DNA of 64,000 nt, taken from Akkermansiaceae bacterium (lineage in GTDB: Bacteria; Verrucomicrobiota; Verrucomicrobiia; Verrucomicrobiales; Akkermansiaceae). The notes beneath the pieces were generated by a model. It had not been told where the DNA came from. It worked only from the letters and a program-made list of their open reading frames with translations, and made no database searches. Position 1 is the stretch's first letter. Each line of letters starts with the position of its first letter. Positions 8,267 to 17,000 of this stretch are shown here, in pieces. A program made the translations under genes and the position numbers. The stretch lies in NCBI GenBank assembly GCA_015062005.1, contig SUVL01000005.1:45151-109150 (forward strand). Reading direction: 5' to 3'.

Positions 8267-8351
8267 CTTGGAAAAGTGGCATTTTTACCCCATTTTTATC
8301 TTGGAAAAGTGGCATTTTTGTGGTACTTTTTCCTTGGAAAAGTGGCATTTT
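8267..8351 (+). repeat. Three direct repeats with exact 33-bp period upstream of the ATPase gene
   Basis: CTTGGAAAAGTGGCATTTT occurs at 8267, 8300 and 8333, i.e. 19-20 identical bases separated by 13-14 variable bases. The 33-bp period is close to three helical turns, which fits stacked protein-binding sites. As 33 is divisible by 3, the repeats also read in frame with the ATPase gene (LEKWHF three times from a TTG), but the variable spacers and the later ATG favour non-coding operator-like DNA. Confidence 0.8.
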
Positions 8352-8363
8352 CCCATTTTATAT

Positions 8364-9710
8364 ATGCTTAAACGAAAGATAGACAAGCGAATACAGGATT
8401 TCTACAAAGAAACCAGCAAAGCTCTTCTCATTACCGGAGCCCGTCAGATAGGAAAAACATACTCTATTCGACAGTTCGGGACTCATTTCAAGAGCTTCAT
8501 TGAGGTGAATTTTGTAGAAATGCCACAGGCTATCGAAGCCATTCGCACCGCAGGAAGCAGCAAAGATATACTTCTGCGCCTTTCCGCCCTGACCGGAGCA
8601 CCTCTCATCAAAAACGAAACACTCATTTTCTTTGATGAGGTTCAGTTATGCCCAGAAATCGTTACAGCTATCAAGTTTCTGGTAGATGAAGGTTCCTACA
8701 GATATATCCTGAGCGGTTCCCTGCTCGGCGTAGAGCTCAAGGATTTAAGGTCAGAACCTGTGGGATACATGGGTATCATGGAAATGTTCCCGCTGGATTT
8801 CGAGGAGTTTATCACCAATATCGGAGTAAAGGAAACTGTCATCAACACCCTGCGCAAATCATGGGAAGAACTTCGAGCGGTTGATTCCATCATACACCGG
8901 AAAATGATGGAACTGTTCCGCCTGTACCTGGTGGTGGGTGGCATGCCCGCTGCCGTGAGCAGCTATGTGGAGACAAACAACCTGCAGAATGTACTGCTGG
9001 CTCAGCAGGATATACTGCAGTTATACAAGCGCGATATCACGCAGTACGCCCCGAACAACAAACTGCACATTGAGGAAATCTTCAACCTGATTCCTCCGGA
9101 ACTCAACTCTGCCAACAAGCGTTTCATACTGAAAAGCCTGCATGATAAGGCACGCATGAGAAACATGGAGAACAGCTTCCTCTGGCTTCAACGCGCAGGA
9201 GTCGCTTTACCAGTATACAACGTGGAGGAACCGAAAATGCCGCTATTACTGGCGCGCTCCCGAAATCTGTTCAAATTATTCCAGAACGATGTAGGTCTGC
9301 TGGCTGCGCAATACGCAGAAGGGATCCAGCTGCGCATCATCCAGGGCGAAGCCGATATCAATTTCGGCTCCGTTTACGAAAACGCCGTAGCACAGGAGCT
9401 GGTGGCGCACGGGTTCACCCCCTGCTACTTCAACAGTAAGAAACGAGGTGAACTGGATTTCATCATTGAGCAGAATGGTAAAGTTCTCCCCATTGAAGTA
9501 AAATCCGGCAAGGATTATACCGTTCACCGAGCTCTGGCCAACATCATGGAGTGCAGTGAATATGACCTGCCAAAGGCAATTATCTTCAATAACAATAATC
9601 TGCGGCAGGAAGGCAAACTAATCTACGCGCCTATCTACATGGTTATGTTCCTCGAACGAAGGAACGATGCCCCGACCTGTTACAAAATTGATCTATCTGA
9701 ATTATCATAA
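8364..9710 (+). CDS. AAA-type ATPase with C-terminal DUF4143 / PD-(D/E)XK-like domain
   Basis: A 448-aa ATPase. Walker A GARQIGKT lies near residue 25, Walker B LIFFDEVQ near 88, and the C-terminal part contains GELDFIIEQNGK and LPIEVKSGK, the D...E-x-K pattern of restriction-endonuclease-like folds. This is the layout of the widespread AAA_14/DUF4143 family, whose function is poorly known. The ATG at 8364 begins LKRKIDKRIQDF, the usual family start; an in-frame TTG at 8268 would add 32 residues encoded by the direct repeats and is less likely. Base composition is A+T-richer than its neighbours, suggesting horizontal acquisition. It is transcribed alone, towards the ankyrin gene. Confidence 0.82.
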   Translation: MLKRKIDKRIQDFYKETSKALLITGARQIGKTYSIRQFGTHFKSFIEVNFVEMPQAIEAIRTAGSSKDILLRLSALTGAPLIKNETLIFFDEVQLCPEIVTAIKFLVDEGSYRYILSGSLLGVELKDLRSEPVGYMGIMEMFPLDFEEFITNIGVKETVINTLRKSWEELRAVDSIIHRKMMELFRLYLVVGGMPAAVSSYVETNNLQNVLLAQQDILQLYKRDITQYAPNNKLHIEEIFNLIPPELNSANKRFILKSLHDKARMRNMENSFLWLQRAGVALPVYNVEEPKMPLLLARSRNLFKLFQNDVGLLAAQYAEGIQLRIIQGEADINFGSVYENAVAQELVAHGFTPCYFNSKKRGELDFIIEQNGKVLPIEVKSGKDYTVHRALANIMECSEYDLPKAIIFNNNNLRQEGKLIYAPIYMVMFLERRNDAPTCYKIDLSELS

Positions 9711-9847
9711 AAAGGCTTCTCATTACCCCGCCCTGCTCAGCTGAATGGGATTTGAAACCATACCCCCACGCTGCCGTTGCGGAGGAAGGCCCACACCAAG
9801 ATTGAACACCTTCTCCGCAACGCTCAGAACACCTGATTTTCTCCACC

Positions 9848-10903
9848 ATGTTTTCTTTCTTCAATAAAAACAAGCGTCTGCTGAAACAGGCAGAAAAGGG
9901 CAATACCCGAGCTGTACTCCGGCTGCTGGCCAGAGGAGCCGATGTCAACTCTACCGATGAGGATGGTTTCTCACCCCTGATTGAGGCTCTGCGTTGGGAG
10001 CATCAAGACACAGCCGAGGCTCTCATATCAGCCGGGGCAGATGTGAACCACCACGACTCCCTGCATGGAGAGACGCCGCTCACCATTGCCGGCTGGAACG
10101 GTCAGACCAAAGCAACAAAGCTACTGCTGGCCGTCGGAGCAGAAGTGAATGCGACCAACAAATACGGCACAACTGCCCTGATTTCTGCGGCCCGGGGCGG
10201 CCACACCGAGGTCGTGCGGTTGCTGCTGACCGCCGGGGCTGATATCCACGCCCGCTGCCAGGACGGCAATGCATTGAGCGTAGCCCTTTCTCTGCACCAC
10301 CAGGAAACAGCCGAAGTTCTGAAGGCCGCAGGGGCCACCCTGAACCTGACGGAAGCCGCTTACTGCGGGCAGAGTGACCTTGTGCGCCGGCATCTGGCCG
10401 AGGGTGCCGCCCCAGATGAAGGAGCAGCCATCGTGAGGGCGGCTTTCGGGGGACACACCGAAATTGTCCGCTTACTGGTGGAAGCCGGGGCGGACATAGA
10501 TGCCCAGGACACCATAGAACAGATGACTGCCCTGCACCATGCAGCCCGCTGGGGGCGCGCCGAAATGGCAGAGCTCCTGCTGAAAGCCGGAGCACGCGCC
10601 GATATCCGGGACAAAGACCGTTTCAACGCCCTCGATATCGCCGTGTGGAGCGGCCGGGCAGAGGTGGTTCGCCTGCTGCTCGCGCATCGTCAGCCGGACG
10701 TGAATGTTCGCATTGGCGGCTTCTGGCTGTTGCATTGGGCCGCATCTCGCGGCGACACCGAGATTGTGCGCATGCTGCTCCAGGCCGGTGCCGATGTGCA
10801 TGCCAGAACGCTCATTTTCCATGAAACCGCGCTCAAGCTGGCGCTCAAAGCCGGGCACCGGGAAACCGCCAAACTTCTCCGCTCCGCCGGTGCTAGTGAG
10901 TAA
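9848..10903 (+). CDS. Ankyrin-repeat protein
   Basis: A 351-aa protein built almost entirely of about ten ankyrin repeats of ~33 residues. The motif G-x-T-x-L-x-x-A-A-x-x-G-H-x-x-(V/A)-(V/A)-x-L-L-x-x-GA-D recurs, for example near residues 70, 103, 135, 200, 236 and 302. There is no signal peptide; the first residues (MFSFFNKNKRLLKQAEKG) look like a capping helix. Such proteins are protein-binding scaffolds; the partner is not visible. The start is the only ATG before the first repeat. It converges on the SPFH gene and shares a terminator with it. Confidence 0.85.
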   Translation: MFSFFNKNKRLLKQAEKGNTRAVLRLLARGADVNSTDEDGFSPLIEALRWEHQDTAEALISAGADVNHHDSLHGETPLTIAGWNGQTKATKLLLAVGAEVNATNKYGTTALISAARGGHTEVVRLLLTAGADIHARCQDGNALSVALSLHHQETAEVLKAAGATLNLTEAAYCGQSDLVRRHLAEGAAPDEGAAIVRAAFGGHTEIVRLLVEAGADIDAQDTIEQMTALHHAARWGRAEMAELLLKAGARADIRDKDRFNALDIAVWSGRAEVVRLLLAHRQPDVNVRIGGFWLLHWAASRGDTEIVRMLLQAGADVHARTLIFHETALKLALKAGHRETAKLLRSAGASE

Positions 10904-10906
10904 GGC

Positions 10907-10942
10907 AACAAGAGGCCCCGCCAGCTGGCGGGGCTTCTTGTT
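10907..10942. terminator. Bidirectional terminator between ankyrin and SPFH genes
   Basis: A long stem (AACAAGaGGCCCCGCC with GGCGGGGCtTCTTGTT, loop AGCT) lies between the convergent stop codons. It has no T run on either side. Its core CCCCGCCAGCTGGCGGGG is identical to a module at 55451-55468 inside the second large inverted repeat. Confidence 0.6.
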
Positions 10943-10953
10943 GAGGGCTGAGC

Positions 10954-12039
10954 TTACATCTGCGGTGCGGCGGGAGCCGGCGCAGAGGTCGGCGGAACCG
11001 GGGCCACAGCCTTGCGGATATTCTGCAAGGCCTCGAAAAGCGGGCTCACGGCATCGCTGCCTACCAGGATATGCGGGAACTTAATCTTATCCAGGTTGCG
11101 GATAGTTTCCACGCGGATGATGTTTTCGCCAATGGCTTCGTTGAGGGCTTTCTTACCGGCGGCTTCCAGAATCATACCTTCGGATTCAGCCTTCTTCATG
11201 GCCACGATGGCGGCGGCCTCCTGTTGCTTGGCGTAGAGTTTGGCATCGGCCTCAGCCTTGGCACGGAGGAGTTCACCCTGGGCTTCCTGGTTCACGCGGT
11301 TGGCCTTGGCGCGGCCCTCGGCCTCGGCAATTTCCTCGGAACGCTTGGCGATTTCCAGCATGATAGCCTGGCGCTCATACTCCTGCGTGGCCTCCACCTT
11401 CTTGGTGATACCGGCCGTCACGCTTTCCGGCGGCAGGGTGGAACCGATAGTCACGGATTCCACGATGAAGGGGCTGCCCGCCAGCTGCTTGCGCAGGCTG
11501 GCTTCCACCATCTGGGTAATCTCGGGTATCTTGGCAGGAGCCTCCAGGCCGCGGAACTGGGCAATGGCCGTACGCACAGCCGTGCGGAAAGGCTGGCAGA
11601 TAAAGGAATTGTATGCATCTCGGGCAATCTCGTCCGGGTTATTCGGCACCTCGGCAATGGCGCCGTAATTCTCCACGAACTCCTTGACCTTGTTCGCATC
11701 GATGCGGTAGACCAGGTAAGCCTCTGCCTTCATTTTGAGCTGGTCCGCCGCGCGGATGTCATCGAAGGTTTCCGTCATGGTATACGGCGTCACACAAATC
11801 GGGATGGATTTCTGGCGCCACACATAACCAGTACCGCCCGGGCCCTTGATGACACTGCGGAACTCCTTGATTCCGAAGATGGGATTGGTGTATACATAGG
11901 CGGCGTAGCCGCCATCCACCTTCTCGTTGGAGCAGTTCATGGCCACAATGAGGCCGGCACCACCGGCTATCAGCAGCAACCCGGCACCAATGGTAGACCA
12001 GATGCCGGCCTTCTGGGTAGTTGTATAGATTTTGGACAT
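10954..12039 (-). CDS. SPFH/Band 7 (prohibitin-like) membrane protein
   Basis: A 361-aa protein with one N-terminal membrane anchor (GIWSTIGAGLLLIAGGAG, about residues 12-30), then an SPFH domain (about 35-220). A long Ala/Glu/Lys-rich coiled coil follows (AEGRAKANRVNQEAQGELLR and on, about 235-310), and a Pro/Ala-rich tail ends the protein. SPFH proteins oligomerise on membranes and act as scaffolds or protease regulators; the partner here is unknown. I chose the ATG at 12039 (MSKIYTTTQKAG). An upstream in-frame ATG at 12078 would only add a non-hydrophobic stretch overlapping the spacer to mnmE. It lies 48 bases after mnmE and may be co-transcribed. Confidence 0.82.
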   Translation of the reverse strand: MSKIYTTTQKAGIWSTIGAGLLLIAGGAGLIVAMNCSNEKVDGGYAAYVYTNPIFGIKEFRSVIKGPGGTGYVWRQKSIPICVTPYTMTETFDDIRAADQLKMKAEAYLVYRIDANKVKEFVENYGAIAEVPNNPDEIARDAYNSFICQPFRTAVRTAIAQFRGLEAPAKIPEITQMVEASLRKQLAGSPFIVESVTIGSTLPPESVTAGITKKVEATQEYERQAIMLEIAKRSEEIAEAEGRAKANRVNQEAQGELLRAKAEADAKLYAKQQEAAAIVAMKKAESEGMILEAAGKKALNEAIGENIIRVETIRNLDKIKFPHILVGSDAVSPLFEALQNIRKAVAPVPPTSAPAPAAPQM

Positions 12040-12087
12040 GCCCCTGTTTAGCATAAGAGGGGATGCCCTGTCAAACAAAATCGCATC

Positions 12088-13419
12088 CTATTTCCCCAGG
12101 CAGAAGGTGGCAAACACGCGAGTGAGGATATCCTCGGTATCGATGCGGCCGGTAATGGAACCGAGCGAATCGAGCGCCGCGCGAAGGTCCACATCCACAA
12201 ACTCCGGAGATTCCCCGGCAACGAGAGCCGCGCGGGCGGCCGCCAGGGAATCCAGCGCCTCCTGGAGCGCATGGCGGTGCCGGGTATTGATGGCCGCCAG
12301 GGAATCGCGCTCGCCTGAATCATGCAGGAAGAGCTTTTCCACCGCCAGCTCCAGCTCACGGAGCCCGGTTCCCTCTGCGCAGGAAATGCGGATGGCTGCG
12401 GACTCCCCTGCCCAGTCTGCGTGAGCCGGCTGGTCACATTTGTTGAGCACCAGCAGACGGTGCGCACCGGTTTCCGGCAGTGGCAGCGGTGCCCGCGGGG
12501 CGGTCACATCTGCCACCTCCAGCAGCAAATCCGCCTCGGCCCCGGCGCGCCGGCTGCGCTCCATGCCGGCGCGTTCAATGGCATCCGCGCTTTCATGCAG
12601 CCCGGCGGTGTCAATAAGGCGCAGGCGCAGCCCGCCCAGGGCCACGCTTTCCTCAATCGTATCGCGCGTGGTGCCGGCCGTGCTGCTCACAATGGCGCGT
12701 TCATAGCCCAGCAGCATGTTCAGCAGGCTGGATTTCCCCACGTTCGGCGCGCCCACAATCGCCGTGCGGATTCCTTCGCGCAGCAGGCGGCCTTCATCCG
12801 CCGTGGCCAGCAGGCGGCGCGTCATGGATTCCACGGCATCCAGCTGCGCCAGCAGGGTATCCGTGGTATCCGGTGCAATATCCTCCTCCGGAAAATCAAT
12901 GTAGGCCTCCACGTGCGCCGCCACGTTGATAAGGATGTCTGCTGCGGCGGTCACCTGGCTGCCGATGGCACCCTGGAGCTGGTTCTGCGCAGCGCGGAGA
13001 GCCAGGTCGCTCCCGGCGGAAATGATATCCATGACAGCCTCGGCCTGGGTGAGATCCAGCTTGCCGTTCTCAAACGCCCGGCGGGAGAATTCCCCCGGCT
13101 CTGCCGGGCGGGCTCCGCAGGCCAGAAGTCGCTCCAGCACCCGCCGCGTCACCAGCATGCCGCCGTGGCAGCTCAGCTCCACCGTATCCTCACCGGTAAA
13201 ACTGGCAGGCCCCGCAAAATAGGTGGCCACGCACTCGTCGATGATGCCGCCGCGTGCATCACGCACACGCACCAGCGTGGCCAGCCGCGGCTGCAGCCCC
13301 CTGCCCGCCGTGCACCGCTGCACCACCGGCAGCGCCTCCGCCCCGCTCACCCGGATAACGGCAAGCGCTCCGGTTCCGGGGGCAGTAGCCAGGGCGGCTA
13401 TGGTTTCACTCTGTGTCAT
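12088..13419 (-). CDS. mnmE: tRNA uridine-5-carboxymethylaminomethyl modification GTPase MnmE
   Basis: With MnmG, MnmE modifies U34 of tRNAs decoding two-fold split codons. The 443-aa protein shows the N-terminal TrmE fold, GTPase motifs G1 GAPNVGKS (about 222), G2 TRDT, G3 DTAG and G4 NKCD, and ends with the catalytic C-terminal CLGK. The ATG at 13419 gives MTQSETIAALATAPGTG, the normal family beginning; longer in-frame starts (13440, 13527) add unrelated residues. The window also encodes MnmA, which thiolates the same nucleotide, but 12 kb away. Confidence 0.95.
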   Translation of the reverse strand: MTQSETIAALATAPGTGALAVIRVSGAEALPVVQRCTAGRGLQPRLATLVRVRDARGGIIDECVATYFAGPASFTGEDTVELSCHGGMLVTRRVLERLLACGARPAEPGEFSRRAFENGKLDLTQAEAVMDIISAGSDLALRAAQNQLQGAIGSQVTAAADILINVAAHVEAYIDFPEEDIAPDTTDTLLAQLDAVESMTRRLLATADEGRLLREGIRTAIVGAPNVGKSSLLNMLLGYERAIVSSTAGTTRDTIEESVALGGLRLRLIDTAGLHESADAIERAGMERSRRAGAEADLLLEVADVTAPRAPLPLPETGAHRLLVLNKCDQPAHADWAGESAAIRISCAEGTGLRELELAVEKLFLHDSGERDSLAAINTRHRHALQEALDSLAAARAALVAGESPEFVDVDLRAALDSLGSITGRIDTEDILTRVFATFCLGK

Positions 13420-13544
13420 CACCGGGGCTGATATTCCCATAACGCAGCGCATTGCGCAACCCTTTTTTATGTCCCGACTGCCCGATTTCTTGCTTTGCAC
13501 TGATAAATGTTCACTTGTCAAGGGCAAAAAAATTCATTTTAGGC

Positions 13545-13572
13545 TTGATTTGTAGGGAAATGCTGCTATAGT
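13545..13572 (+). promoter_or_regulatory. Predicted promoter of the small lipoprotein gene
   Basis: TTGATT and TATAGT are spaced by 16 bases, giving a leader of about 65 bases before the ATG at 13643. It is transcribed divergently from mnmE. Confidence 0.55.
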
Positions 13573-13642
13573 TTGTTTAGCCCGCCAAGCTATCCTTGCT
13601 TGGTTGGGTGCATCAAACAACATCAAAACTAGTAAGATAATT

Positions 13643-13771
13643 ATGAAGAAGATCGCTATCCTCGCTCTTACGGCCGCCGCTTTCGTTTCCTGCCAGCAGC
13701 AGCAGCAGCAGCAGCAGGTGACCCCCGAGCCGGTTGCTCCCGCTCCCGTGGTGACTCCCGTTAAGAAGTAA
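13643..13771 (+). CDS. 42-aa lipoprotein with poly-glutamine tract
   Basis: ATG to TAA encodes 42 residues: signal peptide MKKIAILALTAAAFVSC with a lipobox-type Cys at 17, then eight consecutive Gln, then a Pro/Val-rich tail (VTPEPVAPAPVV) ending in two Lys. The Gln are encoded by eight perfect CAG triplets (13694-13717), a slippage-prone tract. A promoter lies upstream and a hairpin terminator downstream, so it is a complete transcription unit. I recognise no family; it resembles the very small lipoproteins that decorate outer membranes. Confidence 0.75.
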   Translation: MKKIAILALTAAAFVSCQQQQQQQQVTPEPVAPAPVVTPVKK

Positions 13772-13813
13772 GTGATTCAGGAAAGTTTATCTTTCCCCAT
13801 TACTCAACAAATT

Positions 13814-13849
13814 GCGCGTCTGGTTCTGCCAGATGCGCTTTTTGTTTTT
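13814..13849 (+). terminator. Terminator after the small lipoprotein gene
   Basis: The stem GCGC-g-TCTGG with CCAGA-TGCGC and loop TTCTG is followed by TTTTTGTTTTT. Confidence 0.85.
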
Positions 13850-13880
13850 ATGCGCTATGCAACATGGAGTATCATTTGCA

Positions 13881-13902
13881 GCTCTGGCATGCACGCCAGA
13901 GC
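13881..13902. other. Isolated 8-bp perfect hairpin in the gap before the autotransporters
   Basis: GCTCTGGC (13881-13888) pairs with GCCAGAGC (13895-13902). No T run follows, and no gene is visible between 13850 and 13992. Confidence 0.4.
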
Positions 13903-13992
13903 CATGCGACCCATCTCAGCGTAGCTTTAGCGGTAACTAGTCGCTTCGCTCAATGAAATACTTGCTATCGCATGAGAGAAGGAGAGTCACTG

Positions 13993-14027
13993 AAAAATCC
14001 CGCACGGCTGGTACCGTGCGGGATTTT
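13993..14027. terminator. Terminator at the end of autotransporter 1
   Basis: AAAATCCCGCACGG pairs with CCGTGCGGGATTTT around loop CTGGTA. Leftward transcription gives a stem followed by TTTTT, about 35 bases past the stop of the autotransporter gene. Confidence 0.8.
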
Positions 14028-14060
14028 GGAGAGAGCAGATTTTCTCAGGCAGATTCCTGA

Positions 14061-17000
14061 TCAGAAATCGTAACGCAGACCGATGTTGCCACGGAAGCCG
14101 GTGGAATCCGGGCGGAAGGTCACATCCGCATCGGCATAGAGCGTGGTGTGCTGCTCCACAGGGAGGGAGATACCGGCACCCAGTTCAAAACCGGTTCCAG
14201 TGCTGTCTGCCCCCTTCACCTTGTAAAGGTCGCTGGTGCCGATGCCCACCATGGCCTCATCGGTCGTATCACCAAAGTCCTGGGTGATAAGGGCGCGGGC
14301 TTCGACCACGGCGTTGCGCTCATGCACGGTCTCGTACAGCACACCCTGGTAACGGGCGCCGATACCCAGCGTGCCGTAGATGTAGCTGTCGCCATCGTAA
14401 GTCAGGCCGGCATTGCCGATGCTGCCTTCCTCAGCGTAGCCGTCCACCTTGGCGGAGGTCAGGCTCAGGCTCACCATGGGCTGCAGAATGTGGGTGAACT
14501 CATAGTTCAGCCCCACGGTGTAGCCGATTTCGTAGTAGGCGGAGAGGGTGGTACCATCCGTGCTGCCGGAGCCGGTGTAGCGGTTGGAGCCGAGCCCCAC
14601 CGTACGCTCCAGGTCCATATCGTTTGTACCGACAGTGAGGATGAGCATCTGCACCCAGCGCTCCTTCTGGTGGCGGGCAAAGAAGCTCACGTAGTAGGCG
14701 TCATTGTTGCCGCTGGCGTTATCTGCGCTGTCCACATCCAGCTCGCCATAGGAGGCGGAGAAGGACATACCCACCACCGTGTTGGCGGTCAGGTCGAGGT
14801 TGGCACCCACGGTAGCACCCCAGGTGTTGAAATCATAGCCGCTTTCGTCACCGGAACCATCGGTGGAAATGAAGCCGCCATCTGCCTGGGCCCAGGCCTG
14901 CAGACCCACATAGTCCCAGTCGGTGGTCAGGCCAGCATTAGTACCTCCACCCATCTGGATGACACGGTTGCGCAGGTTCTTCTGCACATCCTGCACACCG
15001 CGGCGCTGGGAATCCGCCAGAACGGTAGTTGAAGCGCCAGAGATAGCGGAGAGCAGCTCCTGACGTTCCGTCAGGCTGTAGCGGAACAGCTGACCAAGAT
15101 CCTTCTGCAGCTGGGCCAGCGGGGTGCCGCCTTCCACATCCTCAATCTCATCCAGCGCTTCCATGGTCGCTGTGCGGTTGGCCGTGTCCGTCAGCTCGTC
15201 CTTGAACTTACCTTCAGACTTCACACCGGTGATGACGATGTTTCCATTCTCCATGGTCACCTCAGCATCCACGTAGGACTGAATGTCCAGCGTGATGGTG
15301 TCCTTCGTGGTCAGGTCTTCCAACGTGCCGCTGTTCACCGTCAGCAGGGTGTAGCTGGTCTTGGCATCGAAGTTCAAATCCTCACCGCTGATGACGAGTT
15401 CCGTGAGGGTGAGCGTATCGCCATCGATTGTGCCGGTCAGCGTCAGGGAATCCAGGGTGGAAGGATTATTCTGCTGCGGCTGCTTGTTGATGGTCATGGC
15501 ATCGCCATCCGCACCGCCGAAGGAGTTACCGGCCGCAATCGTGACATTGGTCATCTCTGCGCTGCCGGGAGTGGTCAGCACCACGCCTTCCCCGATGTTA
15601 AGATTGCTCAGCTGCACACCGGTGCCCTCCACATTGATAGCCGTGCCGGAAGTGCGGGTCACGGGCGCAGTCACCCTGGCCCCGCTCAGCTTGTAGCCAT
15701 CCGCCAGGTTAATGGTGCCGGTGGAGATGGTGGAAGCCTTGATGCTTCCGGAAGCCAGCTCCAGGTTACCGGCAGTCACCCCCTGCATGATGGAGGCAGC
15801 GCCATCCAACGTCAGGTTCAGCCCGGTGGCACTGCCCAGCTTCACCTGGGCACCGCAGGCGGAATCCATGTCAATCGTGGCATCATCCGCAATGGCTCCG
15901 GCAGAGATACCGGCGGCATTCAGGCTCACGTTGCCGCTCAGCAGGGTACCGGACTCTGCCGTGGAAATGCTGATGCTGTTGACCACCGGCACCTCTTCCT
16001 CACCGGTCTCACCGGTGAGCGGGGCCACCTCGCCGCCTTCTTCTGCCGGCGGCTCCGGAGCAGCAATCTCGTATGTGGTCAGGTTATAGGTAAGTGCGGA
16101 GGTCTTAATGGAACCGGCCTTGAGGGAAGTTTCCTCGTCCTCAATCATGTTGGCTTCCACGGAACCGGCCTCGATGGTGCCGATTTCGGCAGCACCATGC
16201 ACCGCAAACTTACCGCCCGCCTTGGCGGATGTTGCCGTCAGCGCTCCATAGGGATTGGACGAGGTGCCCACCTTCAGATCGCCACCGGCGGTCACCGTAT
16301 CGCTGGTAATCATGCCGGTCATTTCAATGGAGCCGGATGCAGCAATGGTATCGACATCGAGAGTGGCATACCTGACCCCATCAGCAACGTTCATGCTGCC
16401 CACAATGCCCAGGTCACCATTCTCATTGCTCAGACCGGCCATGGCAACACTGACGGGCTTCTTCAAATCATCATAGGAAACCGCAATAACGGTCATCTTC
16501 CCTTCTTCGCTATCTGCCGTGCGGGTAATGGAGGAAGCGGCACCAACAGCCGTCCTGGTCAGATCGACATCGAATCGGGAGGCACTCTTGATTTCCAGGT
16601 CACTGCCGGCACCGAGGGAGACCAGGTTGATATCGGTGGAGTCACCCATCTCGAGTTTCACAGCACCCGGACCCGCAATCTTCATTTCAGCGGCCTTTAC
16701 GGCATCGCTCAGCGCGGTGGAACCCACAATCAACCGTGTTCCTTCATCAGCGCCAAAGCCCACGCCCATCCCGGCATCACCGGCAAGTATGTTATTGTCA
16801 ACTTCTGTGGTGCGGTCGTAGGTAAGTGTGTACACATCATCAACATACTCGCCGAGCGTTTCGGTTCCCTCCTCTGCCGGGGCATAGAGATAAAGCACAC
16901 CATTGCTGCCGGTGAACTGCACCGGAGCCATTGCGGGGTCATGAGATTCCGGCTGGGTGGGAGCCGACTCACCGGGGTCACCCACAGCATCATCACCCTC

